Below, piece by piece: positions 8,530 through 17,820 of a stretch of 64,000 nucleotides of DNA. The DNA is from Desulfitibacter alkalitolerans DSM 16504 (GTDB taxonomy: Bacteria > Bacillota > DSM-16504 > Desulfitibacterales > Desulfitibacteraceae): contig NZ_KK211106.1 in the NCBI RefSeq assembly GCF_000620305.1, positions 22,769 through 86,768 on the forward strand. Direction: 5' to 3'. Numbering within the stretch: the stretch's first letter is position 1; each line of letters starts with the position of its first letter. The notes beneath the pieces were generated by a model. The model searched no databases. It was given only the letters and a program-made list of their open reading frames with translations, and was not told the DNA's origin. The position numbers and the translations under genes are program-made.

Positions 8530-9627
8530 TTGCAGGATATAAACCAAGGAAGGATACTTGTTTTAGAAGAGTTATTTATTAAGACAAAGATAATCTTTGT
8601 TATGGCCGGGTTATTTTTTGTGAATTATCTGGATGATACTCAAATTGATGAATCTAGCTATTTCAAAAAAGTGCTGATCTTTACTTTAATAGTGTATTTT
8701 ATTGAAGGAGTTATTTACATTTATCAAACACAAATCAAATCAATCCCAGAAAAATTTCAGCCTCATTTTATTACTATTTTGACTGATGCCACCTTAGTTA
8801 GTCTGATGTTTTTTACTGCAATAGAGATGCAAATAAACCTGTACCCTTTATTTATAATCTACGTCGTCGTAGAAACCCTTCGCTTTCCTAAAATTCATTC
8901 GGCAGTTTTTGCCTTCATTGCCTCTATTTTATATGCAGGGATAGTATTATTAACCAGCGGCATTGAGGCTGTTTTGCAAGGAGATATTTTAATTAATATA
9001 ACATTTTTGTATTTTTTTGCTCTAGTCATAGCTGCAGTCATCAGGGACATTAACTCGTTAGTAAAACAGGTCAGCTTTGTCCAGCAGGAGCTTGAGGAGA
9101 AAAACAACTATTTAAAAGATATCTCCCAGCAGGACCAGATGACAGGATTGCTTAATCATCAAGCTTTTTTTGAAACTCTAAGCCAGTTAAGAAAAAGAAA
9201 AAACCGAGACCAGCAAAATTTTTGCCTGGCATTGCTAGATATTGACAACTTCAAGAAAATTAATGACACTTACGGTCATTTGGCTGGGGATTATATTTTA
9301 ACTGGGGTGGCTGAAGTTATCAAAAATATAATCAGAAAAACAGATCTAGCTGCCCGGTATGGAGGAGAAGAGTTTGCAGTAGTAATGACTGATACTAATC
9401 TTCAAGAAGGGGTAAAAATATGTGAAAGGATTAGGAAAGAAATTGCAGAAAGACCTTTTGACATTGATGGACAGACGGTTTTCATTACTATCAGCGGGGG
9501 CATCAGCACAAGTAATTTGTTTGCAGGAGATGAAGATTGCCAGTTTGTCGGGGCAGTTGATTCTCTGCTTTATCATGCCAAGCGAACAGGTAAAAATAAA
9601 ATAGTCGCAGAGATGAGCCAGGTTTAA
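8530..9627 (+). CDS. membrane diguanylate cyclase (GGDEF)
   Basis: A protein of about 365 residues. The first ~180 residues hold five or six hydrophobic segments of an unassigned membrane sensor, then a short coiled linker (QQELEEKNNYLKD), then a complete GGDEF domain with LLDIDNFKKINDTYGH, the active-site GGEEF near residue 277 and an RKTD product-inhibition site five residues before it. It should make cyclic di-GMP from two GTP. The TTG start lies eleven bases after AAAGGAG. It is first in a Fur-box-headed run and is followed 19 bases later by feoA. Confidence 0.88.
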   Translation: MQDINQGRILVLEELFIKTKIIFVMAGLFFVNYLDDTQIDESSYFKKVLIFTLIVYFIEGVIYIYQTQIKSIPEKFQPHFITILTDATLVSLMFFTAIEMQINLYPLFIIYVVVETLRFPKIHSAVFAFIASILYAGIVLLTSGIEAVLQGDILINITFLYFFALVIAAVIRDINSLVKQVSFVQQELEEKNNYLKDISQQDQMTGLLNHQAFFETLSQLRKRKNRDQQNFCLALLDIDNFKKINDTYGHLAGDYILTGVAEVIKNIIRKTDLAARYGGEEFAVVMTDTNLQEGVKICERIRKEIAERPFDIDGQTVFITISGGISTSNLFAGDEDCQFVGAVDSLLYHAKRTGKNKIVAEMSQV

Positions 9628-9646
9628 AAAATTGGAGGTGAGGAAA

Positions 9647-9901
9647 ATGATGCCTCTATCATTGCTTAGAATCGGTGATAAGGTGGTTTTAAAGGAGATA
9701 ACGGCAGACCATGGTGTAAAAAAGGCACTGTTAGACAGAGGATTAATTAGAGGAACTACGTTGAAGGTGTTGGCCAGTGACACAAATGGATCTTATATTT
9801 TGTATTTTGGGGGTACAAGATTAGCTGTTGATAAAGAATTAGCCAAATTTATCCTGGTGGAATCTTATCAGGGGGGAAAATTTGATGAAAAAACTAGATG
9901 A
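9647..9901 (+). CDS. feoA: FeoA-family protein (first copy)
   Basis: An SH3-like FeoA domain of 84 residues with the typical MPLSLLRIGDKVVLKEI opening and KALLDRGLIRGTTLKVL core. FeoA proteins assist FeoB-dependent ferrous iron uptake from the cytoplasmic side. The ATG at 9647 is preceded by GGAGGTGAGG; the open frame upstream to a TTG at 9632 would include that ribosome site and is not used. It overlaps the second feoA by 17 bases. Confidence 0.88.
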   Translation: MMPLSLLRIGDKVVLKEITADHGVKKALLDRGLIRGTTLKVLASDTNGSYILYFGGTRLAVDKELAKFILVESYQGGKFDEKTR

Positions 9902-10127
9902 GGCCAAGCCTGGCGAAGAATTGACAATAGAAAAAATAATGCTTAAAGATAAAACTAAATATCGGTTAATGTCCATGGGTGTTACTCCAGGCACCTCTGT
10001 AAAAGTGGAAAAAATTGCTCCATTGGGCGATCCTATTGAAATCAAGGTCAGGGGATATTTATTGTCATTGCGTAAAAAAGAAGCTAGCCAGATTCTAGTC
10101 ATGGAACGGGAGAGGATCATAACATGA
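9885..10127 (+). CDS. feoA: FeoA-family protein (second copy)
   Basis: An 80-residue FeoA domain (DEAKPGEELTIEKI, YRLMSMGVTPGTSVKVEKIAPLGDPIEI, then the RGYLLSLRKKEA strand). It is closer to the canonical FeoA pattern than the first copy. The start lies in the end of feoA-1 behind GGGGGG, and its stop overlaps the feoB start by four bases (ATGA), so it is tightly coupled to feoB. Two FeoA proteins before one FeoB is common in Clostridia. Confidence 0.9.
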   Translation: MKKLDEAKPGEELTIEKIMLKDKTKYRLMSMGVTPGTSVKVEKIAPLGDPIEIKVRGYLLSLRKKEASQILVMERERIIT

Positions 10128-12166
10128 ATTCTCTTACTGTTGCTCTTGCTGGTAATCCTAATGTAGGCAAATCTGTTCTTTTTAATAGCTTGACGGGGGC
10201 CAGACAACATGTGGCTAATTGGCCTGGGGTTACCATAGAAAAAAAGTATGGTTTACATAGTTTGAAGGATAAAAATATAACAGTAAAGGTAGTGGATTTG
10301 CCAGGAATATACAGTTTGTCATCCTACTCCATGGAAGAAGTAGTAACTAGAGATTTTATTACTAAAGAGAGCCCGGATATTTTGATCAATGTAGTAGATG
10401 CGTCAAATATTGAGCGTAACCTCTATTTGACGATGCAGTTGTTAGAACTCAACAAACCAATGATAATAGCACTCAATATGATTGACGTTGCTCAAAAGCA
10501 GGGTATAGTAATAGATATAGCTGAACTGGAAAAAAAATTAGGCGTACCGGTTATACCTATCGTAGCTATCAAAGGAATAGGAATTGAAGACCTGATGAGC
10601 AAGGCTGTTGTCCCAACAGCAAAAAGGAATGAAAACAAAGAAAAACTACAGCTGAATTATGACCAGCACATTGAAGAAAAAATTGAAACTATTATCCATG
10701 AATTAGATAGTTATCCTGATTTAGTCAAGGATTGTCAAAAGCGTTGGCTGGCGATAAGGCTTCTTGAAGGTGACAATATTATTCTGGATAAGCTGAAAGA
10801 AATAAATTATAGATCTGTTTTACAAAAATTAAATGATATTAACCTGGAAGGCAGCCTGCTGTCTGAAATAGTAGAAAACAGGTACAAACTTATAGCTAAC
10901 TTAATAGAGGAAGCAGTAGTCAAAACAACAGAGGAGCATCTTACTTTAACGGATAAAATTGACAGAGTAGTACTCAATCGGGTTTTAGGTATTCCCATAT
11001 TTCTTTTGTTAATGTGGATAGTTTTTTTGCTGACCTTTGACTTGGCTGGAAATCCACTGGTAGGTCTAATTGATGATTTATTTGTTACCAGCTTTATTCC
11101 TAGTGTTACCCAGTTATTAAATAAATGGCAGTTATCCCCCATGTTGATTTCGATAGTTTCGGAAGGAATTATTGGGGGTGTAGGCAGTGTCTTAATATTT
11201 GTGCCCCAAATATTTATTTTATTCTTTTTTATTGCTTTTTTGGAAGACAGTGGTTATATGGCCAGGGCTGCGTTTATCATGGATCGAGTGATGCGGCGGA
11301 TTGGCCTAAATGGTAAAGCATTTATTCCAATGCTATTAGGATTTGGTTGCTCTGTTCCGGCAATAATGACTGCCAGAACATTAGAAAATGAAAATGACCG
11401 GAAAGTGACAATTCTTTTAACCCCATTCATGTCCTGCAGTGCCAGGCTGCCGGTTTATTTGGTTTTTGTGACGGTATTTTTCCCCACGCGGGAAAGTGGT
11501 ATAATCTTTTCCTTGTACTTACTTGGGATTGCTGTGGCTGTTGGATTGGGATTAATCTTAAAGCTAACGACTTTTAAAAGTGATTATGTGCCATTTATTC
11601 TGGAACTCCCCCCCTATCGGATCCCAACGTTAACAACAATACTATTGCGCATGTGGGATAGAGGAAAAATATTTTTAATAAAAGCAGGAACAATTATTTT
11701 CGGCATGTCAGTAATAATTTGGTGGTTATCCAACTTTTCCTTGGCAGGAAGCAGCCAGTTGGAGGACAGCTTTCTGGCAAGTATCGGTAAAATAGTGGCT
11801 CCGGTTTTCGCTCCTTTAGGATTTGATAGCTGGCAGGCTGCTGTGGCAATTTTAAGCGGATTTTTAGCTAAAGAAGTTGTAATCACTACTATGGCTGTCA
11901 TTTATGGGATAGGCGATCTAGCTGCTTCCAGTCAAGAAGTTTATTTTCATAGCGTAATAAGTTCTTTCTTTACACCTCTGTCTGCTTACAGTTTTATGGT
12001 ATTTGTGCTCTTGTATACTCCATGCATTGCTACATTAGCTACTATTAAAAGGGAAACGGGTTCTTATAAGTGGACAATTTTTGCCATGGCCGTCCAGTTC
12101 GTGCTGGCCTGGGTTGTTGCCTTTTTAATATATCAGGCTGGACTGCTGCTAAATTTTAAACTGTGA
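10124..12166 (+). CDS. feoB: ferrous iron transporter FeoB
   Basis: A 680-residue Fe(II) importer. The N-terminal G domain has GNPNVGKSVLF at residue 10, DLPGIYSL near 58 and NMIDV near 119. A helical regulatory domain follows, then the membrane part with the paired gate motifs, including a MLLGFGCSVPAIM segment with the conserved cysteine and LTPFMSCSARLPVY. Length is slightly short of the E. coli protein (773) because the loops differ, as is normal in Firmicutes. The upstream Fur box implies iron repression. Confidence 0.96.
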   Translation: MNSLTVALAGNPNVGKSVLFNSLTGARQHVANWPGVTIEKKYGLHSLKDKNITVKVVDLPGIYSLSSYSMEEVVTRDFITKESPDILINVVDASNIERNLYLTMQLLELNKPMIIALNMIDVAQKQGIVIDIAELEKKLGVPVIPIVAIKGIGIEDLMSKAVVPTAKRNENKEKLQLNYDQHIEEKIETIIHELDSYPDLVKDCQKRWLAIRLLEGDNIILDKLKEINYRSVLQKLNDINLEGSLLSEIVENRYKLIANLIEEAVVKTTEEHLTLTDKIDRVVLNRVLGIPIFLLLMWIVFLLTFDLAGNPLVGLIDDLFVTSFIPSVTQLLNKWQLSPMLISIVSEGIIGGVGSVLIFVPQIFILFFFIAFLEDSGYMARAAFIMDRVMRRIGLNGKAFIPMLLGFGCSVPAIMTARTLENENDRKVTILLTPFMSCSARLPVYLVFVTVFFPTRESGIIFSLYLLGIAVAVGLGLILKLTTFKSDYVPFILELPPYRIPTLTTILLRMWDRGKIFLIKAGTIIFGMSVIIWWLSNFSLAGSSQLEDSFLASIGKIVAPVFAPLGFDSWQAAVAILSGFLAKEVVITTMAVIYGIGDLAASSQEVYFHSVISSFFTPLSAYSFMVFVLLYTPCIATLATIKRETGSYKWTIFAMAVQFVLAWVVAFLIYQAGLLLNFKL

Positions 12167-12252
12167 TAAAAGCCAGGTAGTTTTAAAAATGGTTTTGTCA
12201 ACAGAGCATGCCCTTGGCTTTAGCTAATTATATATTTCATGGAGGTAACTGG

Positions 12253-12441
12253 ATGAATTTCATTAGCGGGATAATAATAGCAGGGTTATTCATTTATAGT
12301 GTTTTTATAATAATGAGGCACGTGAAAAAAAGTCTTTCCGGCAGTGGATGCGGTTGTAGTTGCAGCAGCAATTTGCGTCATGGAAATAGTAATCACTCAT
12401 GCACTGGTGCCGGGGATTGTCAATGTAAAGAAAAAAAGTAA
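12253..12441 (+). CDS. FeoB-associated Cys-rich membrane protein
   Basis: A 62-residue protein with one N-terminal membrane helix (MNFISGIIIAGLFIYSVFIIM), then a basic stretch and a Cys-rich tail (SGCGCSCSS, CTGAGDCQCKEKK). Small proteins of this form regularly follow feoB and may help iron transfer at the membrane; this is family context, not a demonstrated function. The ATG at 12253 follows GGAGG; the open frame upstream to 12208 includes that ribosome site and is not used. Confidence 0.8.
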   Translation: MNFISGIIIAGLFIYSVFIIMRHVKKSLSGSGCGCSCSSNLRHGNSNHSCTGAGDCQCKEKK

Positions 12442-12447
12442 CAGGAG

Positions 12448-13605
12448 ATGGTTACCATTTTACAGGCTGCATTTGAGCAACAAGAGATAGAGCAGCTGCG
12501 CAGGCAAATTACGCTATTAAACAATAAATTGCAGGAACAGTCTTTTTTGGTTAAAATGACCAATATCTTAATTAAAGGACATGACCTGGAGACTACGATT
12601 AAAAGCATTTTGCAGCTGGCAATGGATATCACCGGCAGTGAAGCAGGTTGCCTGTATATAGCAGATCAGAACATAAGTCAATTAAAGATAGTCGAGGTAA
12701 ATGGCGAAATTTCCGATGCTTTAGTAGAAGCTCTTAGTAGGCTAAGTCAATTGCTAACAAATGAAGAATTACATAAAATTGTAGAAATAACACAAGACAA
12801 CTCCCTCTTTGAATATTTTGCCAAATTCGATAATAAGTTGATTTCACTGATCAATGTTCCATTATTGACCGCTGATAATAATGTTATTGGTTATGCAGTG
12901 GTAATGCATCGTCATGAAGCAGTACATAACCATCCAAATATTTATTCTTCAAAAGATTTAAAGCATTTAACCTTATTTGCTCACCAGGCAGCCTTGTTAT
13001 TAGATAATACTAGGCTGAAAATAGAGCAGGGCAAAAAGGAGACATATATTAAAACAATTGCCAGCTTGGTTTCTGCTATTGATGAAAAAGATATCTATAC
13101 CCAAAATCATTCCCAGCGAGTAGCCAAAATTACAGTAGAGTTTTCTAAAGCCATGGGCCTGCTAGACGATATTGTTGAAAAGCTTCACTATGGAGCTCTC
13201 TTACACGATATCGGGAAAATAGGAGTACCGGACAGCATTCTTAATAAACCGACCTCATTAAATAATGGGGAATTTGACGTTGTGAAAGAACATCCGGTAA
13301 AAGGAGTAAGAATATTAGCACCAATGGAGCTGGATAGTATTGTTCTGGATATTATTAAATATCATCATGAACGATTTGATGGCCGGGGTTATCCAAATGG
13401 GCTGAAAGGAGAGAAAATTCCTCTTGCCGCCAGAATAGTTAGTATTGTGGATGCCTGGGATGCCATGAATAGTGACCGGGCATACCGGAGCAGGCTGTCA
13501 CAGGAACAAATATTAACTGAGTTGGAAAAGGGAAAGGGAACCCAGTTTGATCCCTTTTTAGCCGGGGAATTTATCATCCTGCTGACAAAAAATTTTTTTA
13601 ATTAA
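12448..13605 (+). CDS. GAF and HD-GYP domain protein, probable c-di-GMP phosphodiesterase
   Basis: A 385-residue protein: coiled coil (residues 5-35), GAF sensor domain (about 40-190) and HD-GYP domain (about 200-380). The HD motif LLHDIGKIGVPDSILNKP lies near residue 250 and HHERFDGRGYPNGL near 306, giving the metal ligands and GYP loop of enzymes that degrade cyclic di-GMP. The ATG starts immediately after AGGAG, so spacing is short and the true start could be a few codons on. It closes the run that begins with a diguanylate cyclase, so synthesis and breakdown bracket the iron transporter. Confidence 0.85.
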   Translation: MVTILQAAFEQQEIEQLRRQITLLNNKLQEQSFLVKMTNILIKGHDLETTIKSILQLAMDITGSEAGCLYIADQNISQLKIVEVNGEISDALVEALSRLSQLLTNEELHKIVEITQDNSLFEYFAKFDNKLISLINVPLLTADNNVIGYAVVMHRHEAVHNHPNIYSSKDLKHLTLFAHQAALLLDNTRLKIEQGKKETYIKTIASLVSAIDEKDIYTQNHSQRVAKITVEFSKAMGLLDDIVEKLHYGALLHDIGKIGVPDSILNKPTSLNNGEFDVVKEHPVKGVRILAPMELDSIVLDIIKYHHERFDGRGYPNGLKGEKIPLAARIVSIVDAWDAMNSDRAYRSRLSQEQILTELEKGKGTQFDPFLAGEFIILLTKNFFN

Positions 13606-13639
13606 CTTCAAGTAAGAATTAGAAAATATTTAAAACCAG

Positions 13640-13674
13640 AAAAAACAGGAGAGGCCTTGATGTCTCTCCTGTTG
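13640..13674 (-). terminator. terminator of the pentaheme cytochrome gene
   Basis: The stem is ACAGGAGAG with CTCTCCTGT; on the minus strand it is followed by TTTTTTCTGG. It lies between the convergent ends of the HD-GYP and cytochrome genes. Confidence 0.7.
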
Positions 13675-13696
13675 AGGTTCTATTAGTGGATTTTGA

Positions 13697-14707
13697 TTAT
13701 TGAATGTCTGCATCTGGTACATCTTCTCCAGTGAGCTCACGATAGGATTGCTGCAGCAGCTGAACTACGAAAATCGGATTGTGCAGTCCAAGGCTGCCAT
13801 CCTGGGCAACTAGAGTATGATTGTAAGCAGCTTGGTACACTTCATTAGGAACCTGGATTTCATTACCTGCTCCATTAGTAAATTTTATCACACCGCCACC
13901 TGCCTCAAAGGATCCTCCATTAATGGCTTCGGAAATGGCTTCCTCAAGCAAAGACAGTAATCCTGCAACCTCATCCTGAAAGCCCTTAGCATCTCCATCA
14001 CCATCATAATCAGCACCAGCTTCTAGATTAACATCAGTTATACCTCTATGGCAATCACCACAGGCTGCTTCAGCATTATCAACTGCAAAGGTGTGAGAGG
14101 CCCAACCAGCATCAGTAGGCGTCATGTGACAGGAAACACAAGAATTGTCAACCTGGTTATGGGGTGATTCCTCCTGGTAGTCAAAATTTGCAGCACGTAT
14201 ACCACCTGTTCCAGTAAATACACCTGCTTGACTGCTTGGATGGGGGGCTGCTCTGCGTTCATCATTAATGTCTGGTGCCCGTCTTTCATTGTGACATGCT
14301 AGACACTGTGCTCCCGTACCTGCCTCAACATTTTCCTGGGTAGGAATACTTACAGTTCCGGCCTGAAGAAGCTCATTGCCACGACCTGTATGACAGGCTC
14401 TACAATCAGTGGCAACATGAAAATCTCTTTCCAGCTGGGCAACCTCTGTTAACTGCTGGGCAAATGCCCCACCGTCATGACATGCCACACAACCATCCCT
14501 TTCAGCGGCATAAAGGGTTATATTGGAGTGGCCGGATTCAACCCACTGTGTAACCAACTCAGTAATGTCTATCTCCTGAGCTTCCTGAGGTTGGGGAGCT
14601 GGTTCCTGGGGTGCAGGCTCTTGTGCTGGAGGGCATCCAACTGAGAGCAGAGAAAACAGAAATAGAATTAGACTTAGTACTATTGGTTTTATTTTCTTAT
14701 GTAACAA
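13697..14707 (-). CDS. pentaheme c-type cytochrome lipoprotein
   Basis: A 336-residue exported protein with a signal peptide and lipobox ending LLSVGC (lipidated Cys25), a Pro/Gln/Glu-rich linker, then five CxxCH heme sites at about residues 73, 102, 135, 190 and 216, followed by a heme-free C-terminal domain of ~115 residues. It should sit on the outer face of the membrane and pass electrons, perhaps to extracellular acceptors or iron. The TTG start follows GGAGGTG. It is divergent from the ferric iron ABC genes across a shared Fur box. The specific family was not recognised. Confidence 0.85.
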   Translation of the reverse strand: MLHKKIKPIVLSLILFLFSLLSVGCPPAQEPAPQEPAPQPQEAQEIDITELVTQWVESGHSNITLYAAERDGCVACHDGGAFAQQLTEVAQLERDFHVATDCRACHTGRGNELLQAGTVSIPTQENVEAGTGAQCLACHNERRAPDINDERRAAPHPSSQAGVFTGTGGIRAANFDYQEESPHNQVDNSCVSCHMTPTDAGWASHTFAVDNAEAACGDCHRGITDVNLEAGADYDGDGDAKGFQDEVAGLLSLLEEAISEAINGGSFEAGGGVIKFTNGAGNEIQVPNEVYQAAYNHTLVAQDGSLGLHNPIFVVQLLQQSYRELTGEDVPDADIQ

Positions 14708-14839
14708 ATTTAAACACCTCCTTTGATAGGGTATTATTTGAAAAGGTATTATTAGTAGTTTGGTTATTTTTAAAAAGTTTATGTGTTTTTCAAATATTTT
14801 TTTGTTGCATTAATAGAAAGGCTAAAGTATAATTAAATA

Positions 14840-14858
14840 GATAATGAAAATCATTATC
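14840..14858 (+). promoter_or_regulatory. Fur box
   Basis: GATAATGAAAATCATTATC matches the classical 19-base Fur consensus at 18 of 19 positions. It lies between the divergent cytochrome and iron ABC transporter genes and could control both. Confidence 0.85.
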
Positions 14859-14967
14859 ATTTAAAACAGAAGCAGGAGGTGCTACATAGTTAGGTAAATG
14901 ATATTTCATAAAATGAAACTTTACAGCAGCTTATGGAAAATATCAAAAATTAAAGGGGGTATTTGTT

Positions 14968-16077
14968 TTGCTAAAACAAACAAAACTTGGAGTTTTAATA
15001 ATAATTGCTTTTATAACAATAGGTTTACTAGCTGGTTGTGGGTCTAATCAAGGCAAGGACTCACAAGGAAGTTCAAATAATGGTCAGGAATTAAATAATG
15101 GGAAAGCTACTGGAGAACTGGTTGTCTACTCTTCTCGTAATGAAAGGTTCGTCCAAAGCCTTCTTGATAAGTTTGAAAGTGAAACAGGCATAAAAGTGAT
15201 TGCACTACACGGGGCCAATCCACTGCAAATAGTAGAAGAGGCCAACAATGTACGTGCAGATATATTTATCTCAAATGATCTTGGGGCTTTGGGTTATCTG
15301 CATATGCAGGGCTTATTGCAGGGATCAAATCCTAAAGGCATAGAAACTATTCCTGAATTGTTCAGGGCTGATGATAATTCATATTTTGCCATATCTGTTA
15401 GAGCTAGAGGATTTATTTATAATAAAGATTTAATTTCAGAAGAGGAAATGCCAAAAAGCATTGAAGATCTCTTTGAGCCAAAGTGGACCCAGGTTAAGAA
15501 TGGATATGCCATTACCCGTGGTGGCAATAGTGGTATGATTGGCCATGTTTCTGCACTTCGTTATGAGTGGGGTGATGAAAAAGCTGCCAGGTGGATTGCT
15601 GCCATAAGAGAAAATGCGGCAGGAATTTATCAAGGTCATGGTGAAATACGCAGGGCAGTAGGTGCAGGTGAGCATGCTTTTGGCCTTGTGAACAACTATT
15701 ATTTTCATCAACAATTATTAGAACCTGAAAATAATAATGTGGGTTTTATTTATGTGGATCAGGGTGATAATCAAATGGGTGTTGTTGCAAATGCAGCTGG
15801 TGTAGGTCTAGTAAAGGGAGGACCTAATGGAGACAACGCTATAGCCTTTCTTGAATGGCTGCTGTTACCTGAAAACCAGGTGGCTTTTGTAGGGGAATCA
15901 CTAGAACTTCTAATCAATTCACAATTTGGTGCAGTGTATCCGCCAGAAGTTGAACCACATATAGTTGACTTTAAAGATTTGAAGGTTCAGGATATGCCAA
16001 TTAAAGAGCTTGGGCAGTTTTTTGAAGATACAAGGGCTCTAATTGAAGCATCTGGTCTTGATCTTGATTTGAAATAG
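14968..16077 (+). CDS. ferric iron ABC transporter, substrate-binding lipoprotein
   Basis: A 369-residue lipoprotein (lipobox LLAGC, Cys24) of the FbpA/FutA type. LVVYSSRNERFVQSLLDKFE is the family opening, with YNKDLISEEEMPKSIEDL and the NNYYFHQQL region that contains the tyrosines used to bind Fe(III). The gene order binding protein, double-length permease, ATPase is that of FbpABC ferric iron importers. The TTG start follows AAAGGGGG. The upstream Fur box supports an iron role over a thiamine or spermidine role. Confidence 0.88.
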   Translation: MLKQTKLGVLIIIAFITIGLLAGCGSNQGKDSQGSSNNGQELNNGKATGELVVYSSRNERFVQSLLDKFESETGIKVIALHGANPLQIVEEANNVRADIFISNDLGALGYLHMQGLLQGSNPKGIETIPELFRADDNSYFAISVRARGFIYNKDLISEEEMPKSIEDLFEPKWTQVKNGYAITRGGNSGMIGHVSALRYEWGDEKAARWIAAIRENAAGIYQGHGEIRRAVGAGEHAFGLVNNYYFHQQLLEPENNNVGFIYVDQGDNQMGVVANAAGVGLVKGGPNGDNAIAFLEWLLLPENQVAFVGESLELLINSQFGAVYPPEVEPHIVDFKDLKVQDMPIKELGQFFEDTRALIEASGLDLDLK

Positions 16078-16112
16078 TTTTTTTGGAATTTGCTTGTTTG
16101 GGAGAGGGCACT

Positions 16113-17807
16113 ATGAGAAAAAATTCTAACAGGATGACACAAATGACACAATTAAATAATAATCCACCTGCCCAGGTTGGGGAAAAATTTTCCCCAGCCA
16201 TTTTCCATTTTTTTAAAAGCAAATGGCTGAACATATGGAACGGTAATCCTCCAGGTTCACTCCTGCTTCTTTTTGGGCTGTGTATAGCACTGATAATGTC
16301 AATACCAATTATTTATGTAATGTGGCGCTCAATTTTTGCAGGTATGGACCGTTGGATGCGGCTGCTTGATGAGAGAATTCCCCAGCTATTATGGAATACA
16401 GTTTCTGTTACTTTTGCAGTTACTGTTTGTGCAGTGATAATTGGAGTATCTTTGGCATGGATAGTTACTCGTACTGATTTGCCAGGACGAAGGGTGCTTA
16501 GATGGTTGCTGGCGCTGCCCCTGGTTATACCACCTTATGTTGGTGCTGTGGCATATATTATGATAATTGGAAGAAGTGGTTGGGTACGCGATATTTGGCA
16601 GGATACACCTTGGCTTGTAAATTTATTTGGAGATTACCCAATAAATATATATTCCTTTTGGGGAGTATTTTTTATTCTTACCATGTTTACTTATCCATAT
16701 GTGTATTTGATTGTAAGTGCTTCTTTAAAAAAAATGAATTCCAACTTTGAAGAAGCTGCTCGCTCTCTTGGAATGACTGCTTGGCAAATTTTTTGGAAAG
16801 TGAACCTGCCCTTATTACGTCCAGCAATGGGAGCAGGAGCCGTTTTAGTTTCCCTATATGTTCTGTCAGACTTTGGTGCAGTTGCAGCCCTTAGATATGT
16901 AACGTTTACGGCAGCAATTTATTTTCAAAGGCAGGGCTTTGATACAGCTGCTGCATCTGTACTTAGTCTAGTGCTTATTTTATTGACTATTGTAATATTG
17001 TGGATAGAAGGATTTACCCGAAAAAGAAACAAGTATTATCAAACGTCAAACAGCTACAGGGAACCAGCCATTTTGAAGCTGGGAAGGTGGAAAACCCTGG
17101 CACTTATATATGTAGGTCTGATATTTTTTATTTCTGTATTGCTGCCAATTAGTGTCCTTGTTTACTGGTCAAAAATTGGTATCAGCATGGGAGCCCTTGA
17201 CCATAGATTTTTTGGTTTCGCATTAAACAGCTTAAAAGTATCTGGTTTTGCAGCTTTACTCTGTATGATGTTTTCCATGCCTGTTGTTTACCTGAAGGCT
17301 CGTTATCCATCAGTTATTTCAACTCTTATTGATAGGTTAAGCTATGCAGGGTATGCACTCCCTGGAGTGATTGTTGCCCTTGGCTTTATTTTTATATTTA
17401 ACAATCATATACCCATGCTTTATGGGACCTTTTATATGGTAGCAGTAGCCTTTGTAGTTCGTTTTTTGCCGCAAGCCATGCAGGCAGGAGAAGCCTCATT
17501 AAGCCTTATATCACCAAGAATTGATGAAGCAGCCCGCAGCCTGGGGTATCCTCCCTGGAAGGTAATGTTTAAGGTGATTTTACCCAATATGCTGCCGGGA
17601 GTCCTTGCTGGGGGAGCACTGGTTTTTGTTAGCTCTATAAAAGAGCTTCCAGTTTCACTTATGCTGCGTCCTCCAGGTTTTGATACATTAGCAGTCCGTA
17701 TTTGGTTTGAAGCTCATGATGCAATCTATCATCTGGCAGCACCAGCTGCCCTGTTGATTATTATTGTTTCCATAATTCCCTTGCGCTACATGTTAAGCAA
17801 ATATTAA
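16113..17807 (+). CDS. ferric iron ABC transporter, permease
   Basis: A fused double permease of 564 residues with about twelve membrane segments and two EAA loops: EEAARSLGMTAWQIFWKVNLPL in the first half and DEAARSLGYPPWKVMFKVILPN in the second. This FbpB architecture, two permease units in one chain, is typical of ferric iron importers. The ATG at 16113 follows GGGAGAGG; the open frame from 16083 would cover the ribosome site. The hydrophilic N-terminal ~35 residues are not conserved in the family as far as I know. Confidence 0.88.
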   Translation: MRKNSNRMTQMTQLNNNPPAQVGEKFSPAIFHFFKSKWLNIWNGNPPGSLLLLFGLCIALIMSIPIIYVMWRSIFAGMDRWMRLLDERIPQLLWNTVSVTFAVTVCAVIIGVSLAWIVTRTDLPGRRVLRWLLALPLVIPPYVGAVAYIMIIGRSGWVRDIWQDTPWLVNLFGDYPINIYSFWGVFFILTMFTYPYVYLIVSASLKKMNSNFEEAARSLGMTAWQIFWKVNLPLLRPAMGAGAVLVSLYVLSDFGAVAALRYVTFTAAIYFQRQGFDTAAASVLSLVLILLTIVILWIEGFTRKRNKYYQTSNSYREPAILKLGRWKTLALIYVGLIFFISVLLPISVLVYWSKIGISMGALDHRFFGFALNSLKVSGFAALLCMMFSMPVVYLKARYPSVISTLIDRLSYAGYALPGVIVALGFIFIFNNHIPMLYGTFYMVAVAFVVRFLPQAMQAGEASLSLISPRIDEAARSLGYPPWKVMFKVILPNMLPGVLAGGALVFVSSIKELPVSLMLRPPGFDTLAVRIWFEAHDAIYHLAAPAALLIIIVSIIPLRYMLSKY

Positions 17808-17820
17808 GGTGGTGAGAATA

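Noticed and set aside
9346-9783. 145-residue minus-strand frame over the GGDEF and feoA genes
   Set aside because: Antisense to two well-supported genes, without a ribosome site.
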